A stretch of DNA of 36,903 bases from Brevundimonas sp. (GTDB lineage Bacteria > Pseudomonadota > Alphaproteobacteria > Caulobacterales > Caulobacteraceae): the NCBI RefSeq assembly GCF_018608325.1, contig NZ_JABAZW010000081.1:2414-39316 (forward strand), read 5' to 3'. The position numbers and the translations under genes are program-made. Shown here piece after piece: positions 16,737-24,246 of the stretch. Below the pieces are notes generated by a model that worked only from the letters and a program-made list of their open reading frames with translations, was not told the DNA's origin and did not search any database. How positions within the stretch are numbered: the first letter of the stretch is position 1; every line of letters begins with the position of its first letter.

Positions 16737-17855
16737 CTACCGGGCCAGGGCCACGACGGCCTGCCAAGTGAGAACTAGGCCGACGATAGCGATCAGCCCG
16801 CCTGAAAAATAGGGCGCCTTACGCGCAAAAGCGGCGAAACCTCCCGACCAACGCTTCTCCGCATGCCGCATCCCGATCGCCGCTGCGACACCGACGGTGA
16901 CCATGGTCGCCGCCAATCCGATCGAAAAGCACAGGACGAGGGTCGCACCCAAGGCCACCTGCTTCAACTGCAGGCAGAGTAGCAAGACGGTGATGGAGGC
17001 CGGGCAAGGGATCAGTCCGCCCGTCAGGCCGAACACGATGATCTGCCAGGTCGTCACCTTGCGGTTGGCGAACCGCTTCTTGATGTCGTTGGCGTGAGCG
17101 CGTTCGTGGGCGTCCTGGTAGCCGGGGTCCGAGACATCGAGGCCGCCGTGGTCATGACCATGCTCGTGATCATGGTCGAAGAACTCGACGTCGAAGTCAT
17201 GAGTGTGATTGTCGTGGCCCAGAACCAGCCGCGCCGTGAAGGCGTGGGGTTCGGGAATGACGTCAGCCGACTCGAGATAACCATCGCGAGCCTCGAAGCC
17301 GAATATCTGAACAGAGCCATCAGCCCGGGCGGTCGCGACGGTGACGTCGTCGCCCCTCGGAACCGGCCCTTTTTCTGGCGCGAACCGGAACCGTGGGGGC
17401 ACGCCGTCCTCGAAGATACTCAGGCTGACGACGCCATGGCCGGTGTCGATCCAGCGCGTCTCGTCATGGTCATGGTCATGGTCGTGGTCATGCTCGCTGT
17501 GGACGGCGTTCTGCTCGCGCCATGTGGCGAAGAGCATCCATGCGGCGACACCGAGGATGATCACGGCCGAGGCCAGTTGGAACCAGCCCTCCGAGGCTTC
17601 GATGTCGAAGAACTGGCCGAAGTAGAGCCCGGTCAGGGCGATGGCCCAGACGATAGCCGTATGGGACAGAGTCGCCGACAAACCCAGCAAGATCGCCTGC
17701 CAGACCGTACCGCGCACCGCAACGATGAAGGCCGCCATCATCGTCTTGGAGTGGCCGGGCTCCAGCCCGTGCAAGGCTCCCAGCAACAGGGCCGAGGGAA
17801 TGAACAGCCAGGCGTGGGCCGAGCCCTGCGACAGCAGGTCTGCAAACGGGGTCAT
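16737..17855 (-). CDS. RcnA-type nickel/cobalt exporter
   Basis: 372 residues from the ATG at 17855, 7 bases after the repressor gene. The first membrane region has LGALHGLEPGHSKTMMAAF, the diagnostic NiCoT/RcnA motif with paired histidines. A His/Asp-rich loop follows, with HDHDHDHD coded by tandem hexamers at 17466-17495 and a second HDHEHGHDH cluster at about 230-240. The C-terminal half has GLIPCPASITVLLL, the second conserved family box. At 372 residues it is longer than E. coli RcnA because of a ~90-residue soluble insert between the His clusters. It exports Ni(II)/Co(II) from the cytoplasm. Regulation by the adjacent repressor is expected. Confidence 0.93.
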   Translation of the reverse strand: MTPFADLLSQGSAHAWLFIPSALLLGALHGLEPGHSKTMMAAFIVAVRGTVWQAILLGLSATLSHTAIVWAIALTGLYFGQFFDIEASEGWFQLASAVIILGVAAWMLFATWREQNAVHSEHDHDHDHDHDETRWIDTGHGVVSLSIFEDGVPPRFRFAPEKGPVPRGDDVTVATARADGSVQIFGFEARDGYLESADVIPEPHAFTARLVLGHDNHTHDFDVEFFDHDHEHGHDHGGLDVSDPGYQDAHERAHANDIKKRFANRKVTTWQIIVFGLTGGLIPCPASITVLLLCLQLKQVALGATLVLCFSIGLAATMVTVGVAAAIGMRHAEKRWSGGFAAFARKAPYFSGGLIAIVGLVLTWQAVVALAR

Positions 17856-17862
17856 CGGCGTC

Positions 17863-18138
17863 TCACAGGTATTTGGTGATGTCTTTGAACTCGGCCATGG
17901 CCTGGCGGGCCTCGGCCGGGTCGCCCTCCGCCGCATGGGCGAGGCAATGGTCGATGTGGTCGTGGATCAGGGTCTTCTTGGCCGCCGCCACGGCCTTCTC
18001 GATCGCGTGAAGCTGCTGGGCGAGATCCAGACACGTTCGGCCGCCCTCGATCATGGCGATGGTCTTGCGAAGATGCCCCTCGGCGCGCTTCAGCCGATTG
18101 ACGATCTCAGGGTGGGATTCGTGGACGACGTGAGCCAT
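17863..18138 (-). CDS. CsoR/RcnR-family metal-sensing repressor
   Basis: 91 residues, the all-helical DUF156 fold. By position the four metal-site residues are H3, C36, H61 and C65, a His-Cys-His-Cys set like the nickel sensor InrS; RcnR has His-Cys-His-His and copper CsoR lacks the first His. The conserved motif RLKRAEGHLR is present. The apo-repressor is expected to bind the palindrome at 18149-18167, which lies between its start and the divergent MFS gene, and to release it on Ni or Co binding. It starts the minus-strand operon with the RcnA-type exporter. Confidence 0.93.
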   Translation of the reverse strand: MAHVVHESHPEIVNRLKRAEGHLRKTIAMIEGGRTCLDLAQQLHAIEKAVAAAKKTLIHDHIDHCLAHAAEGDPAEARQAMAEFKDITKYL

Positions 18139-18148
18139 GACACCATGC

Positions 18149-18167
18149 TATCCCCCTGGAGGGGATA
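18149..18167. promoter_or_regulatory. Palindromic CsoR/RcnR-type operator
   Basis: TATCCCC and GGGGATA are perfect inverted arms around CTGGA. G/C-tract palindromes flanked by AT are the known operator type of this repressor family. It is 10 bases from the repressor start (18138) and 43 from the MFS start (18211), so one site can control both directions. Confidence 0.8.
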
Positions 18168-18210
18168 TGACCAGCCTCGCCTGAATGACTCCCGCACTGG
18201 ATACGCCTCG

Positions 18211-20367
18211 ATGTTCTCGCCACTCGGTCACGCCGGTTACCGGCATCTGTTCATCGCCCAAGTCGCCGCCCTGCTCGGCACCGGCATGGCGACGGTGGCT
18301 CTGGGTTTGCTGGCCCATGATCTGGCCGGGGCCAATGCCGGCGAGGTGCTCGGCATGGCCCTCGCCATCAAGATGATCGCCTATATCGGCGTCGCGCCGT
18401 TCGCGAGCGCGCTGGCGGCCCGGCTGCCCCGCAAGGCGCTGCTGGTCTCGCTGGACGTCGTCCGCGCCTGCGTCGCGGGAGCCCTGCCGTTCGTGGGCGA
18501 GGCCTGGCAGGTCTACGCCCTGATGACGGTGCTCTATGTCGCATCCGCCGCCTTCACCCCAGCGTTCCAGGCGATGATCCCGGACCTGCTCCCGGACGAG
18601 GCCGAATACACCAAGGCCCTGTCGCTCTCGCGCCTCGCGGCCGACCTGGAGAGCGTGGCCAGCCCGATGCTCGCGGCCGTCCTGCTGGCATTCATGAGTT
18701 ACAACAACCTGTTCGCCGGCACCGCCCTGGGGTTCGTGATCTCGGCCCTGTTCGTCGTCAGCGCCGCCCTGCCGGTCCTGACCCAGGCGGTCCAGAAGCC
18801 CTTCCTGCAGAGGCTTACCGGCGGTGTTCGCCTGTTCGCCCTGACGCCCCGTCTGCGCGGTCTGATCGCCATCAGCCTCGCCGAGGCCGCCGGCGGGGCC
18901 ATGGTCTTCGTCAACACCGTGGTTCTGGTGCAGTCGCGCTTCGCCATGTCCGGTCAGGCCGCCGCCTGGGCCCTGGCGGCGTTCGGCGCCGGCTCGATGG
19001 TGGCGGCGGTCGCCCTGCCTCGCCTGCTGGACCGGATCGCCGACCGCACTGCCATGCTGTGGGGCGCGGCCCTCATGACCATCGTTCTGCTCGCAGGATC
19101 GGTGCTGGCGACCAGCTATGTCGCCCTGCTGGTTCTTTGGGCCGTCATGGGCGTGGGCTACTCCCTCACCTTGACGCCGGCGGGACGTGCCCTGCGCCGG
19201 TCATCGAACGCCCAAGACCGTCCGGCCTTGTTCGCAGCGCAGTTCGCCCTGTCCCACGCCGCCTGGCTGATCGCTTATCCGGTGGCGGGGTTGGTCAGCG
19301 CCGCGGCGGACCCCAGCGCGGCCTTCCTGGTTCTGGCGGCCCTGTGCGCCACGGGCACGGTCCTCGGCTTTCTGGTCTGGCCCGCCAATGACCCGGCCGA
19401 CCTGCCGCATCGTCACGACGCCATGCCCAGCGACGATCCACACCTCAACGTCCAATCCGCGCGGCTTCATCGTCATCGACAAGCACCAGCGCAATCCGAC
19501 CTATCCGAACGTCTTCGGCCTCGGAGTGTGCGTGGCCATAGCGCCGACCGGCAAGACCCCGGTGCCGGTCGGGGTCCCGAAGACCGGCTTCATGATCGAG
19601 AGCATGGTCACCGCCATCGCCCACAACATGACCGAGATCCTCGATGGCAAACCCCCGACGCACGAGGCCACCTGGAACGCCTTCTGCCTCGCCGACTTCG
19701 GCGACGGCGGCGTGGCCTTCGTCGCCCAGCCCCAGATTCCGCCCCGCAACGTCAACTGGTCGGCGAGCGGAAAATGGGTCCACCTCGCCAAGGTCGGGTT
19801 CGAAAAATACTTCTTGGGCAAGATCAGGCGCGGCGAGACCGAGCCCTTCTACGAGAAGCTGGCCCTGGAGATGATGGGCCTGCGCAAGATCAAGGCCTGA
19901 CCCATGGGCCAGTTCGTCTGCCCGGTCTGTCGCGCGGTCAATCGCGCGCCAGACGGCAAGGACCCGCTGGCGGCCAAATGCGGTCGCTGCGGCGAGCGGC
20001 TGTTCACAGGACGTCCGGTCGATGTCGACACCAGGGCGCTGGGCGTCCATCGCGCGTCCACCAAGGGCGCGGCGGTGCTGGTCGATGTCTGGGCGCCGTG
20101 GTGCGGCCCCTGCCGCGCCATGGCTCCCAACTTCGCAGCCGCAGCGAGCCTCCTGGAGCCGGACGTCCGGCTGCTGAAACTCAACTCCGAGGCCGAGCCG
20201 CAGGCTGCGGCAGCCCTCGGCATCTCAGGCATTCCGGCGCTGCTGCTCTTTCGCGACACGAAGATTATCGCCCGGAGCGCCGGGCTGCTGAGCACCCCAA
20301 AGATCGTCGCCTGGACACGCCAGGCGCTTGGCCCAGCGCGCGAGGCCTGACCGGAGACCGACCATGA
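18211..20367 (+). CDS. NreB-like MFS metal exporter with lost stop codon (C-terminal read-through)
   Basis: From the ATG at 18211. Residues ~1-400 are a complete 12-segment MFS transporter like the nickel exporter NreB, ending with a short His-bearing tail (LPHRHD). From about 19450 the frame enters DNA of the sulfide:quinone oxidoreductase remnant in a different frame and runs without a stop through trxC to 20367. The resulting ~310-residue Arg-rich tail has no protein character. The simplest account is a deletion that fused the transporter's 3' end to the oxidoreductase fragment. Function may be impaired or the tail may be cleaved. Divergent from the repressor and sharing its operator, which points to Ni/Co export. 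Confidence 0.75.
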   Translation: MFSPLGHAGYRHLFIAQVAALLGTGMATVALGLLAHDLAGANAGEVLGMALAIKMIAYIGVAPFASALAARLPRKALLVSLDVVRACVAGALPFVGEAWQVYALMTVLYVASAAFTPAFQAMIPDLLPDEAEYTKALSLSRLAADLESVASPMLAAVLLAFMSYNNLFAGTALGFVISALFVVSAALPVLTQAVQKPFLQRLTGGVRLFALTPRLRGLIAISLAEAAGGAMVFVNTVVLVQSRFAMSGQAAAWALAAFGAGSMVAAVALPRLLDRIADRTAMLWGAALMTIVLLAGSVLATSYVALLVLWAVMGVGYSLTLTPAGRALRRSSNAQDRPALFAAQFALSHAAWLIAYPVAGLVSAAADPSAAFLVLAALCATGTVLGFLVWPANDPADLPHRHDAMPSDDPHLNVQSARLHRHRQAPAQSDLSERLRPRSVRGHSADRQDPGAGRGPEDRLHDREHGHRHRPQHDRDPRWQTPDARGHLERLLPRRLRRRRRGLRRPAPDSAPQRQLVGERKMGPPRQGRVRKILLGQDQARRDRALLREAGPGDDGPAQDQGLTHGPVRLPGLSRGQSRARRQGPAGGQMRSLRRAAVHRTSGRCRHQGAGRPSRVHQGRGGAGRCLGAVVRPLPRHGSQLRSRSEPPGAGRPAAETQLRGRAAGCGSPRHLRHSGAAALSRHEDYRPERRAAEHPKDRRLDTPGAWPSARGLTGDRP
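19454..19900 (+). pseudogene. 5'-truncated sulfide:quinone oxidoreductase (C-terminal third only)
   Basis: About 149 codons matching the C-terminal part of SQR: NPRGFIVIDKHQRNPTYPN, then GVCVAIAPTGKTPVPVGVPK and TGFMIESMVTAIAHNM. The FAD-binding N-terminal two thirds are missing. Upstream it is out of frame with the MFS gene it abuts. An ATG at 19388 in this frame could start translation, but the product would lack both Rossmann motifs and the first redox cysteine. It is 3 bases from trxC. SQR beside thioredoxin and DUF2892 genes is a usual sulfide-detoxification group, so this is a decayed copy of one. Confidence 0.8.
19904..20350 (+). CDS. trxC: Thioredoxin 2 (TrxC)
   Basis: 148 residues. 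The N-terminal zinc ribbon has C6-x2-C9 and C26-x2-C29. The thioredoxin domain has the active site WCGPC at 66-70 and the cis-Pro loop SGIPALLLF. This layout is specific to TrxC, a cytosolic disulfide reductase active in oxidative stress. It starts 3 bases after the SQR fragment and lies 13 bases before the DUF2892 gene, so it was part of the same sulfide/redox operon. With the upstream deletion it may now be transcribed from the Ni-responsive MFS promoter. Confidence 0.95.
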   Translation: MGQFVCPVCRAVNRAPDGKDPLAAKCGRCGERLFTGRPVDVDTRALGVHRASTKGAAVLVDVWAPWCGPCRAMAPNFAAAASLLEPDVRLLKLNSEAEPQAAAALGISGIPALLLFRDTKIIARSAGLLSTPKIVAWTRQALGPAREA

Positions 20368-20567
20368 CCTTAGACCGTGCCGTATTCGCCTTCCTTGGCT
20401 GTGTTATCCTGGCAAGTGTCGCCTTGGCGCATTTCGTGAATCCCTGGTGGATCGCGCTGACGATCTTCGCCGGCCTGAATGCGCTCCAGGCTGCTTTCAC
20501 CGGCTTCTGTCCCGCGGCGATGCTGTTCAAAAGGTTCGGCGTCAGGACCGGAGCAGCCTTCCGCTAA
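20364..20567 (+). CDS. DUF2892 (YgaP-type) inner-membrane protein
   Basis: 67 residues from the ATG at 20364, with GGAG upstream. Two membrane segments: AVFAFLGCVILASVALAHF, then WWIALTIFAGLNALQAAF. The C-terminal FCPAAMLFKRFGV is the DUF2892 signature, including the conserved FCP cysteine. These domains occur alone or fused to rhodanese (YgaP) and sit in sulfide and sulfur-transfer operons. The exact function is unknown. Last gene of the plus-strand group. Confidence 0.88.
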   Translation: MTLDRAVFAFLGCVILASVALAHFVNPWWIALTIFAGLNALQAAFTGFCPAAMLFKRFGVRTGAAFR

Positions 20568-20965
20568 GTTCGGTCTTAAGCGCTTACAAAGACCCTGTGT
20601 AACCACCCTTCAAGGACAGGGGCTATCCGTTCGATGTGCCGAACGTCGCCTTTAATCACCAATAAAACGACAGCTCATTGCGGAAACATGGAGGAGTGGA
20701 TCCGCTACCAAAGCGAACGCGCTATGGTCGGTTGTCCGCCACGGCTTCGGTCTCGGTGAGCATTTCTGACCTAAGGGTCTTCGAGATGTACGGCAGGACC
20801 GGCCGACCACAAGGCGTCAGACGTTCACGACCGTGGGATGGGCGGGCCGACGCTGGCGTCCAGACCAAAGACTGCAGAAACCGGGAATACGTCATACAGC
20901 CACAGGTCTACCCACGCCTGTGCCCCCCTCGTCCGCTCGTGACGAAGGGAGCAGCGCAATACAGT
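20568..20965. other. 398-base gap between converging genes
   Basis: No frame here resembles a known protein. A weak stem GGTCTT/AAGACC at 20572-20594 may help end the DUF2892 transcript. The remainder probably is decayed DNA of the island. Confidence 0.35.
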
Positions 20966-21430
20966 CTAGCGGGCCTGACGGAGGCGTTCAGCTGCGGCGC
21001 GATAGCGTTCGTAGTGATCACCTTCGTCGGAGGCGATCTGCCGGAACATCGCTGCAGCGCGCGTATCGCCCGCTGCCTGGGCCTGATCTGCGAACCCGAC
21101 ATACATGGTGACGTTCTCGTACTGCTCCCCGGCCATCGCATCCACCAGATTGGCCTCGTTGGTCCCGTCCAGCTTCAGGGCGTCGGCTTCGCGCGCAAAA
21201 TGCTCGTTGGCCTCGACGTTGGCGGAGCTTTCGAACAGTTGGGCCAGTTCGGCATTGCCGCTCTCGCGGGCGACCTCAGCGTAGCGAAGATACTTGAGGT
21301 TGGCGAAGGCCTCGCCATGCATGGCGGCTTCCAGATTGGCCCGCGTCTGCGGGTTCAGGTCCTGAGCGGATGCCGCTCCGGCCGAAAGGGCGACGGCGAC
21401 GGCGGTGGTCAGAAAGATCTTGAGGGTCAT
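20966..21430 (-). CDS. Exported rubrerythrin-like (ferritin-like) protein
   Basis: 154 residues from the ATG at 21430. Signal peptide 1-22 with cleavage ASA|QD. The mature part is a four-helix bundle with acidic and His ligand boxes: MHGEAFANLKY, then ANEHFA, GEQYENVTMY and SDEGDHYERY. These fit the diiron rubrerythrin family, here without the rubredoxin domain. Most rubrerythrins are cytosolic peroxidases, so export is unusual. Divergent from the PepSY-cytochrome operon; both promoters carry CGTCAG direct repeats. A periplasmic peroxide or iron role is inferred. Confidence 0.85.
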   Translation of the reverse strand: MTLKIFLTTAVAVALSAGAASAQDLNPQTRANLEAAMHGEAFANLKYLRYAEVARESGNAELAQLFESSANVEANEHFAREADALKLDGTNEANLVDAMAGEQYENVTMYVGFADQAQAAGDTRAAAMFRQIASDEGDHYERYRAAAERLRQAR

Positions 21431-21488
21431 GGGAAGGCTCCGGTGTCTGGGATGCGCCCGATGCGCCGGTGCTGTCTCGGCCCGAAGG

Positions 21489-21505
21489 CTGACCGGAGCC
21501 TGACG
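21489..21505 (-). promoter_or_regulatory. CGTCAG direct repeat before rubrerythrin
   Basis: On the minus strand the sequence reads CGTCAG-N5-GGTCAG, an 11-bp step direct repeat typical of OmpR-family sites. It lies 59 bases upstream of the rubrerythrin start and points towards it. Confidence 0.55.
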
Positions 21506-21553
21506 AAATGAAATCACCCGGCCGCTCACGTTCGGACTGAATGTCGCCCCAGC

Positions 21554-21594
21554 CGTCAGGTCGCCGTCAGCTTCGGACGTCAGGTTGGCGTCAC
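21554..21594 (+). promoter_or_regulatory. Four-fold CGTCAG array before the PepSY-cytochrome-two-component operon
   Basis: CGTCAG starts at 21554, 21565 and 21578, with CGTCAC at 21589: steps of 11, 13 and 11 bases on one face of the helix. It ends 46 bases upstream of the ATG at 21641. Tandem hexamers at one helical turn are the usual target of OmpR/PhoB-type regulators; the regulator encoded in this operon (22544) is the obvious candidate. Confidence 0.6.
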
Positions 21595-21640
21595 CGGGTG
21601 ATGTCGTCCGGCGACAAGTCCAGCTTTCTCGAGGCTCCCC

Positions 21641-21943
21641 ATGAAGACGTTCCTGATTCCTTCGGGCATCGCCCTGACCCTCGCCGCTACCGTAGGCATG
21701 GCCATGACCGGCTTTGCGACCTCGGTCTCGGCCGGCCCGGTTTGCACCACCGCGCCCCGCGCCCAATGGCTGACCGAGGCCCAGATGCGGGCTCGTGTGG
21801 CCCAACTCGGCTACACCAACATCCGCGTCTTTCAGGTCAGCGGCAGCTGCTACGAGATCTATGCCCGCGCCGCCAATGGCCGTCGCGCCGAGGTCTATTT
21901 CAACCCAGTGACTGGCGCCGTGGTCCAGAACAACGAGGATTGA
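21641..21943 (+). CDS. Exported PepSY-like protein
   Basis: 100 residues with a signal peptide (cleavage near A31). The remaining ~70 residues are a PepSY module: WLTEAQMRARVAQLGYTN, then GSCYEIYARAANGRRAEVYF and NPVTGAVV. Two cysteines could form a periplasmic disulfide. First gene of a tight operon with cytochrome b561, response regulator, kinase and VIT transporter. PepSY/cytochrome b/two-component groups occur in several proteobacteria, suggesting the PepSY protein tunes the sensor or the cytochrome; that is inference. Confidence 0.87.
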   Translation: MKTFLIPSGIALTLAATVGMAMTGFATSVSAGPVCTTAPRAQWLTEAQMRARVAQLGYTNIRVFQVSGSCYEIYARAANGRRAEVYFNPVTGAVVQNNED

Positions 21944-21948
21944 GCGCA

Positions 21949-22563
21949 GTGACCAAGGCAACCGTGGTTCTTGGGGATGGGTCACTCGCCCCATCCCCTG
22001 CGGAGACACCCAAGCGCACCAAGGTCTGGGATCCGGTCGTTCGACTGTTTCACTGGATTCTTGTCACAGGGATCGTCGCCAACCTGACTGTGTTTCGTGA
22101 GCTGAAGGCGGTGCACCGATACGTCGGCTATGTGATCGTCGCGGCGATCGCGATCCGGCTGGTCTGGGGTTTTGTCGGTCCGCAGCATGCGCGGTTCTCC
22201 GACTTCATTGCCGGCCCCCGTCGCCTCGCCGGCTACCTGACGGCCATGATCCAGCGGCGTGAGCCGCGCTACATCGGTCACAATCCTGCAGGCGGCCTGA
22301 TGATGATCGCTCTGATCCTCCTGTCGCTCTCCTGCGGCGTCACCGGCTGGATGATGGGACTCGATGCCTTCTGGGGAGCACCCTGGCTTGAGGCCACTCA
22401 CGAGACCGCCGCCAACACCATCATGGCGCTTGCGATCCTGCATGTCGTCGCAGCCCTCGTGGAAAGCTGGCGTCACCGCGAAAATCTGGTCATGTCGATG
22501 GTGACCGGCTGGAAACGCGCCGCCAGCGGAACGGATGTCGATCATGCGTCTCCTCCTCGTTGA
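21949..22563 (+). CDS. Cytochrome b561-type membrane di-heme protein
   Basis: 204 residues from a GTG at 21949, 5 bases after the PepSY stop codon, with GAGG upstream. Four membrane segments with heme-ligand histidines in RLFHWILV, AVHRYVGYV, ATHETAAN and LHVVAALVESWRHRENL. Matches the COG3658/Ni-hydrogenase-type b cytochrome family. It moves electrons between quinol and a periplasmic partner; the partner here is unknown. The 3' end overlaps the response-regulator start. A homologue lies at 24966 on the other strand. Confidence 0.9.
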   Translation: MTKATVVLGDGSLAPSPAETPKRTKVWDPVVRLFHWILVTGIVANLTVFRELKAVHRYVGYVIVAAIAIRLVWGFVGPQHARFSDFIAGPRRLAGYLTAMIQRREPRYIGHNPAGGLMMIALILLSLSCGVTGWMMGLDAFWGAPWLEATHETAANTIMALAILHVVAALVESWRHRENLVMSMVTGWKRAASGTDVDHASPPR

Positions 22564-23221
22564 AGACACGGTCCGGCTGGGCGAGCTCCTGAGCGAAGGG
22601 CTCGCCCGCGACGGCTTCGTCGTGGACTGGCGTCAGGACATCGAGGGCGCGGCGGAGGCGGTCGCCAGCGCGACCTACGATCTGATCCTCCTCGACCTCG
22701 GACTGCCGGATGGCGACGGGCTCGACTGGGTCAGGACCCTGCGGCGCGCGACCGACCTGACGCCCATTCTGGTGCTGACCGCGCGCGGGGGGCTCGACGA
22801 TCGGGTTACGGGGCTGGACGCCGGCGCGGACGACTATCTGGTCAAGCCATTCGAGGCTTCGGAGCTGTCGGCGCGGTGTCGCGCGATCCTGCGGCGGCCC
22901 GGTCAGCGGATGACGCCGGTGCTTCACGTCGGCGCGCTCGCCTTTAACGTCGCGTCGCGCCAGGCCGCGCACGGTGACCTGCCGATCGAACTCTCCCGCC
23001 GTGAAGGCGACCTTCTGGAGACGCTGATGCGTCGGGCGGGTTCGGTCGTGACCCGGGGGTCGTTGGAGGAATCGCTCTATGCATTCAACGAGCCGGTCAC
23101 GCCCAATGCCGTCGAGGTGGCGGTCTCCAGACTGCGCCGCAAGCTCGACGATGCGGGGTGCACAGGAATGCTGCACACCGTCCGTGGGCTGGGCTATCTG
23201 ATGCGGGACGCCGTCGCTTGA
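22544..23221 (+). CDS. OmpR-family response regulator (QseB/PmrA-like)
   Basis: 225 residues from the ATG at 22544 (an in-frame ATG at 22535 adds three). Receiver with phospho-acceptor D51 in LLDLGLPDGDG and the conserved Lys in VKPFEASELSAR. The winged helix has LSRREGDLLETL and VEVAVSRLRRKLDD. It overlaps the cytochrome gene by 20 bases and its TGA overlaps the kinase TTG start. Probably binds the CGTCAG repeats at 21554, 21489 and 25703. Confidence 0.95.
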   Translation: MRLLLVEDTVRLGELLSEGLARDGFVVDWRQDIEGAAEAVASATYDLILLDLGLPDGDGLDWVRTLRRATDLTPILVLTARGGLDDRVTGLDAGADDYLVKPFEASELSARCRAILRRPGQRMTPVLHVGALAFNVASRQAAHGDLPIELSRREGDLLETLMRRAGSVVTRGSLEESLYAFNEPVTPNAVEVAVSRLRRKLDDAGCTGMLHTVRGLGYLMRDAVA

Positions 23222-24246
23222 CCCGCACCCCCTCTATCTTCCAGCGCCTGATGCTCGGGTTTGCGCTGATGAGCGTCATCGGCGGCTTCATTCTGCTTCT
23301 GTTTGTCGGCGTCGAGTACGGCCTGTCGTCTCGCGCGAGGCGGGACGAGATCCAGTTCGCGGGGATCGCGAACGAGGTCGCCGACCATGTCGTGGTGCCC
23401 CTGCTCGTCTTGATCGTGCCCATGACCCTGGCTGCGCTTTGGGTGATCCGGTCATCCCTGCGGCCGCTGAGCCTTGCCGGCGCGCGGATTGAGGCCGCCC
23501 AGGCCGCCGACAAGGGTTTCCGGGTCGATGTGCATGACTTTCCGGCCGAGGCGACGGGCTTCGCCGACGCCGTCAACGGTATGCTCTCGCGTCTCGATGA
23601 AGCCGCGACCCGTCAGGAAGCCTTTGCCGCCGACGTCGCCCATGAACTGCGAACGCCGCTGGCCGTGCTCGCGCTCGAGCTGGATCGGCTCGAATCGCCC
23701 GAGGGCCAGCGGTTGAAACGGGATGTTTCGGCGATGTCGCGACTGGTCGATCAGCTTCTGGTGCTGGCGCAGCTGGACGCGCAGGCGGCGGCTCCTGTGT
23801 CGGCAACTTCGGTTGATCTGGCCGAAATCGCTACGGAAATCGTCTCGCAGTATGCCCCTCTCGCCGTCGCGGACGACAAGTCGGTGGCGTTGGAACTCAA
23901 TGATGACGTCTTAGTCAAAGGTCGCCGAGAGGCCATCGGCGCCGCGCTTAGAAATCTGGTCGAGAACGGGCTGCGGGTGACGCCGTCCAGCGGAACGGTG
24001 ACGGTTACGGCCGGCCCGGGCGCGCGGCTTTCGGTGAGCGACGGCGGGGGCGGACTGACGCCGGAGCGCCTTGCTGACCTCAGCCAACGTTATCGCCGTG
24101 GAGATCACGCCAGCACAAGCGGCGCGGGTCTGGGATTGGCTATCGTCTCGCGCATCATGGCGGCGCATGGTGGATGGATCGAGACCCGGCCGGATCGGTC
24201 CGAACTAATCCTCGTCTTTGCCCATTCCACCGAGACCCAATCATGA
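23218..24246 (+). CDS. Sensor histidine kinase partner
   Basis: 342 residues from a TTG at 23218 (TTGA overlap with the regulator stop). An ATG at 23158 in frame would add 20 residues that have no membrane character. Two membrane segments (about 12-32 and 60-78) enclose a very short periplasmic loop of ~28 residues, so it may sense inside the membrane or through a partner such as the PepSY protein. HisKA has H142 in DVAHELRTPLA. The ATP-binding domain has VENGLRV, a modified G1 box SDGGGGL instead of DDGPGI, and GAGLGLAI. The G1 change keeps the Asp and Gly, so activity is plausible. Confidence 0.93.
   Translation: MTRTPSIFQRLMLGFALMSVIGGFILLLFVGVEYGLSSRARRDEIQFAGIANEVADHVVVPLLVLIVPMTLAALWVIRSSLRPLSLAGARIEAAQAADKGFRVDVHDFPAEATGFADAVNGMLSRLDEAATRQEAFAADVAHELRTPLAVLALELDRLESPEGQRLKRDVSAMSRLVDQLLVLAQLDAQAAAPVSATSVDLAEIATEIVSQYAPLAVADDKSVALELNDDVLVKGRREAIGAALRNLVENGLRVTPSSGTVTVTAGPGARLSVSDGGGGLTPERLADLSQRYRRGDHASTSGAGLGLAIVSRIMAAHGGWIETRPDRSELILVFAHSTETQS

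Noticed and set aside
23158..23217. Upstream ATG for the second histidine kinase
   Set aside because: It lies inside the regulator's DNA-binding domain, and the added residues are polar; the TTG overlapping the stop codon fits coupling.
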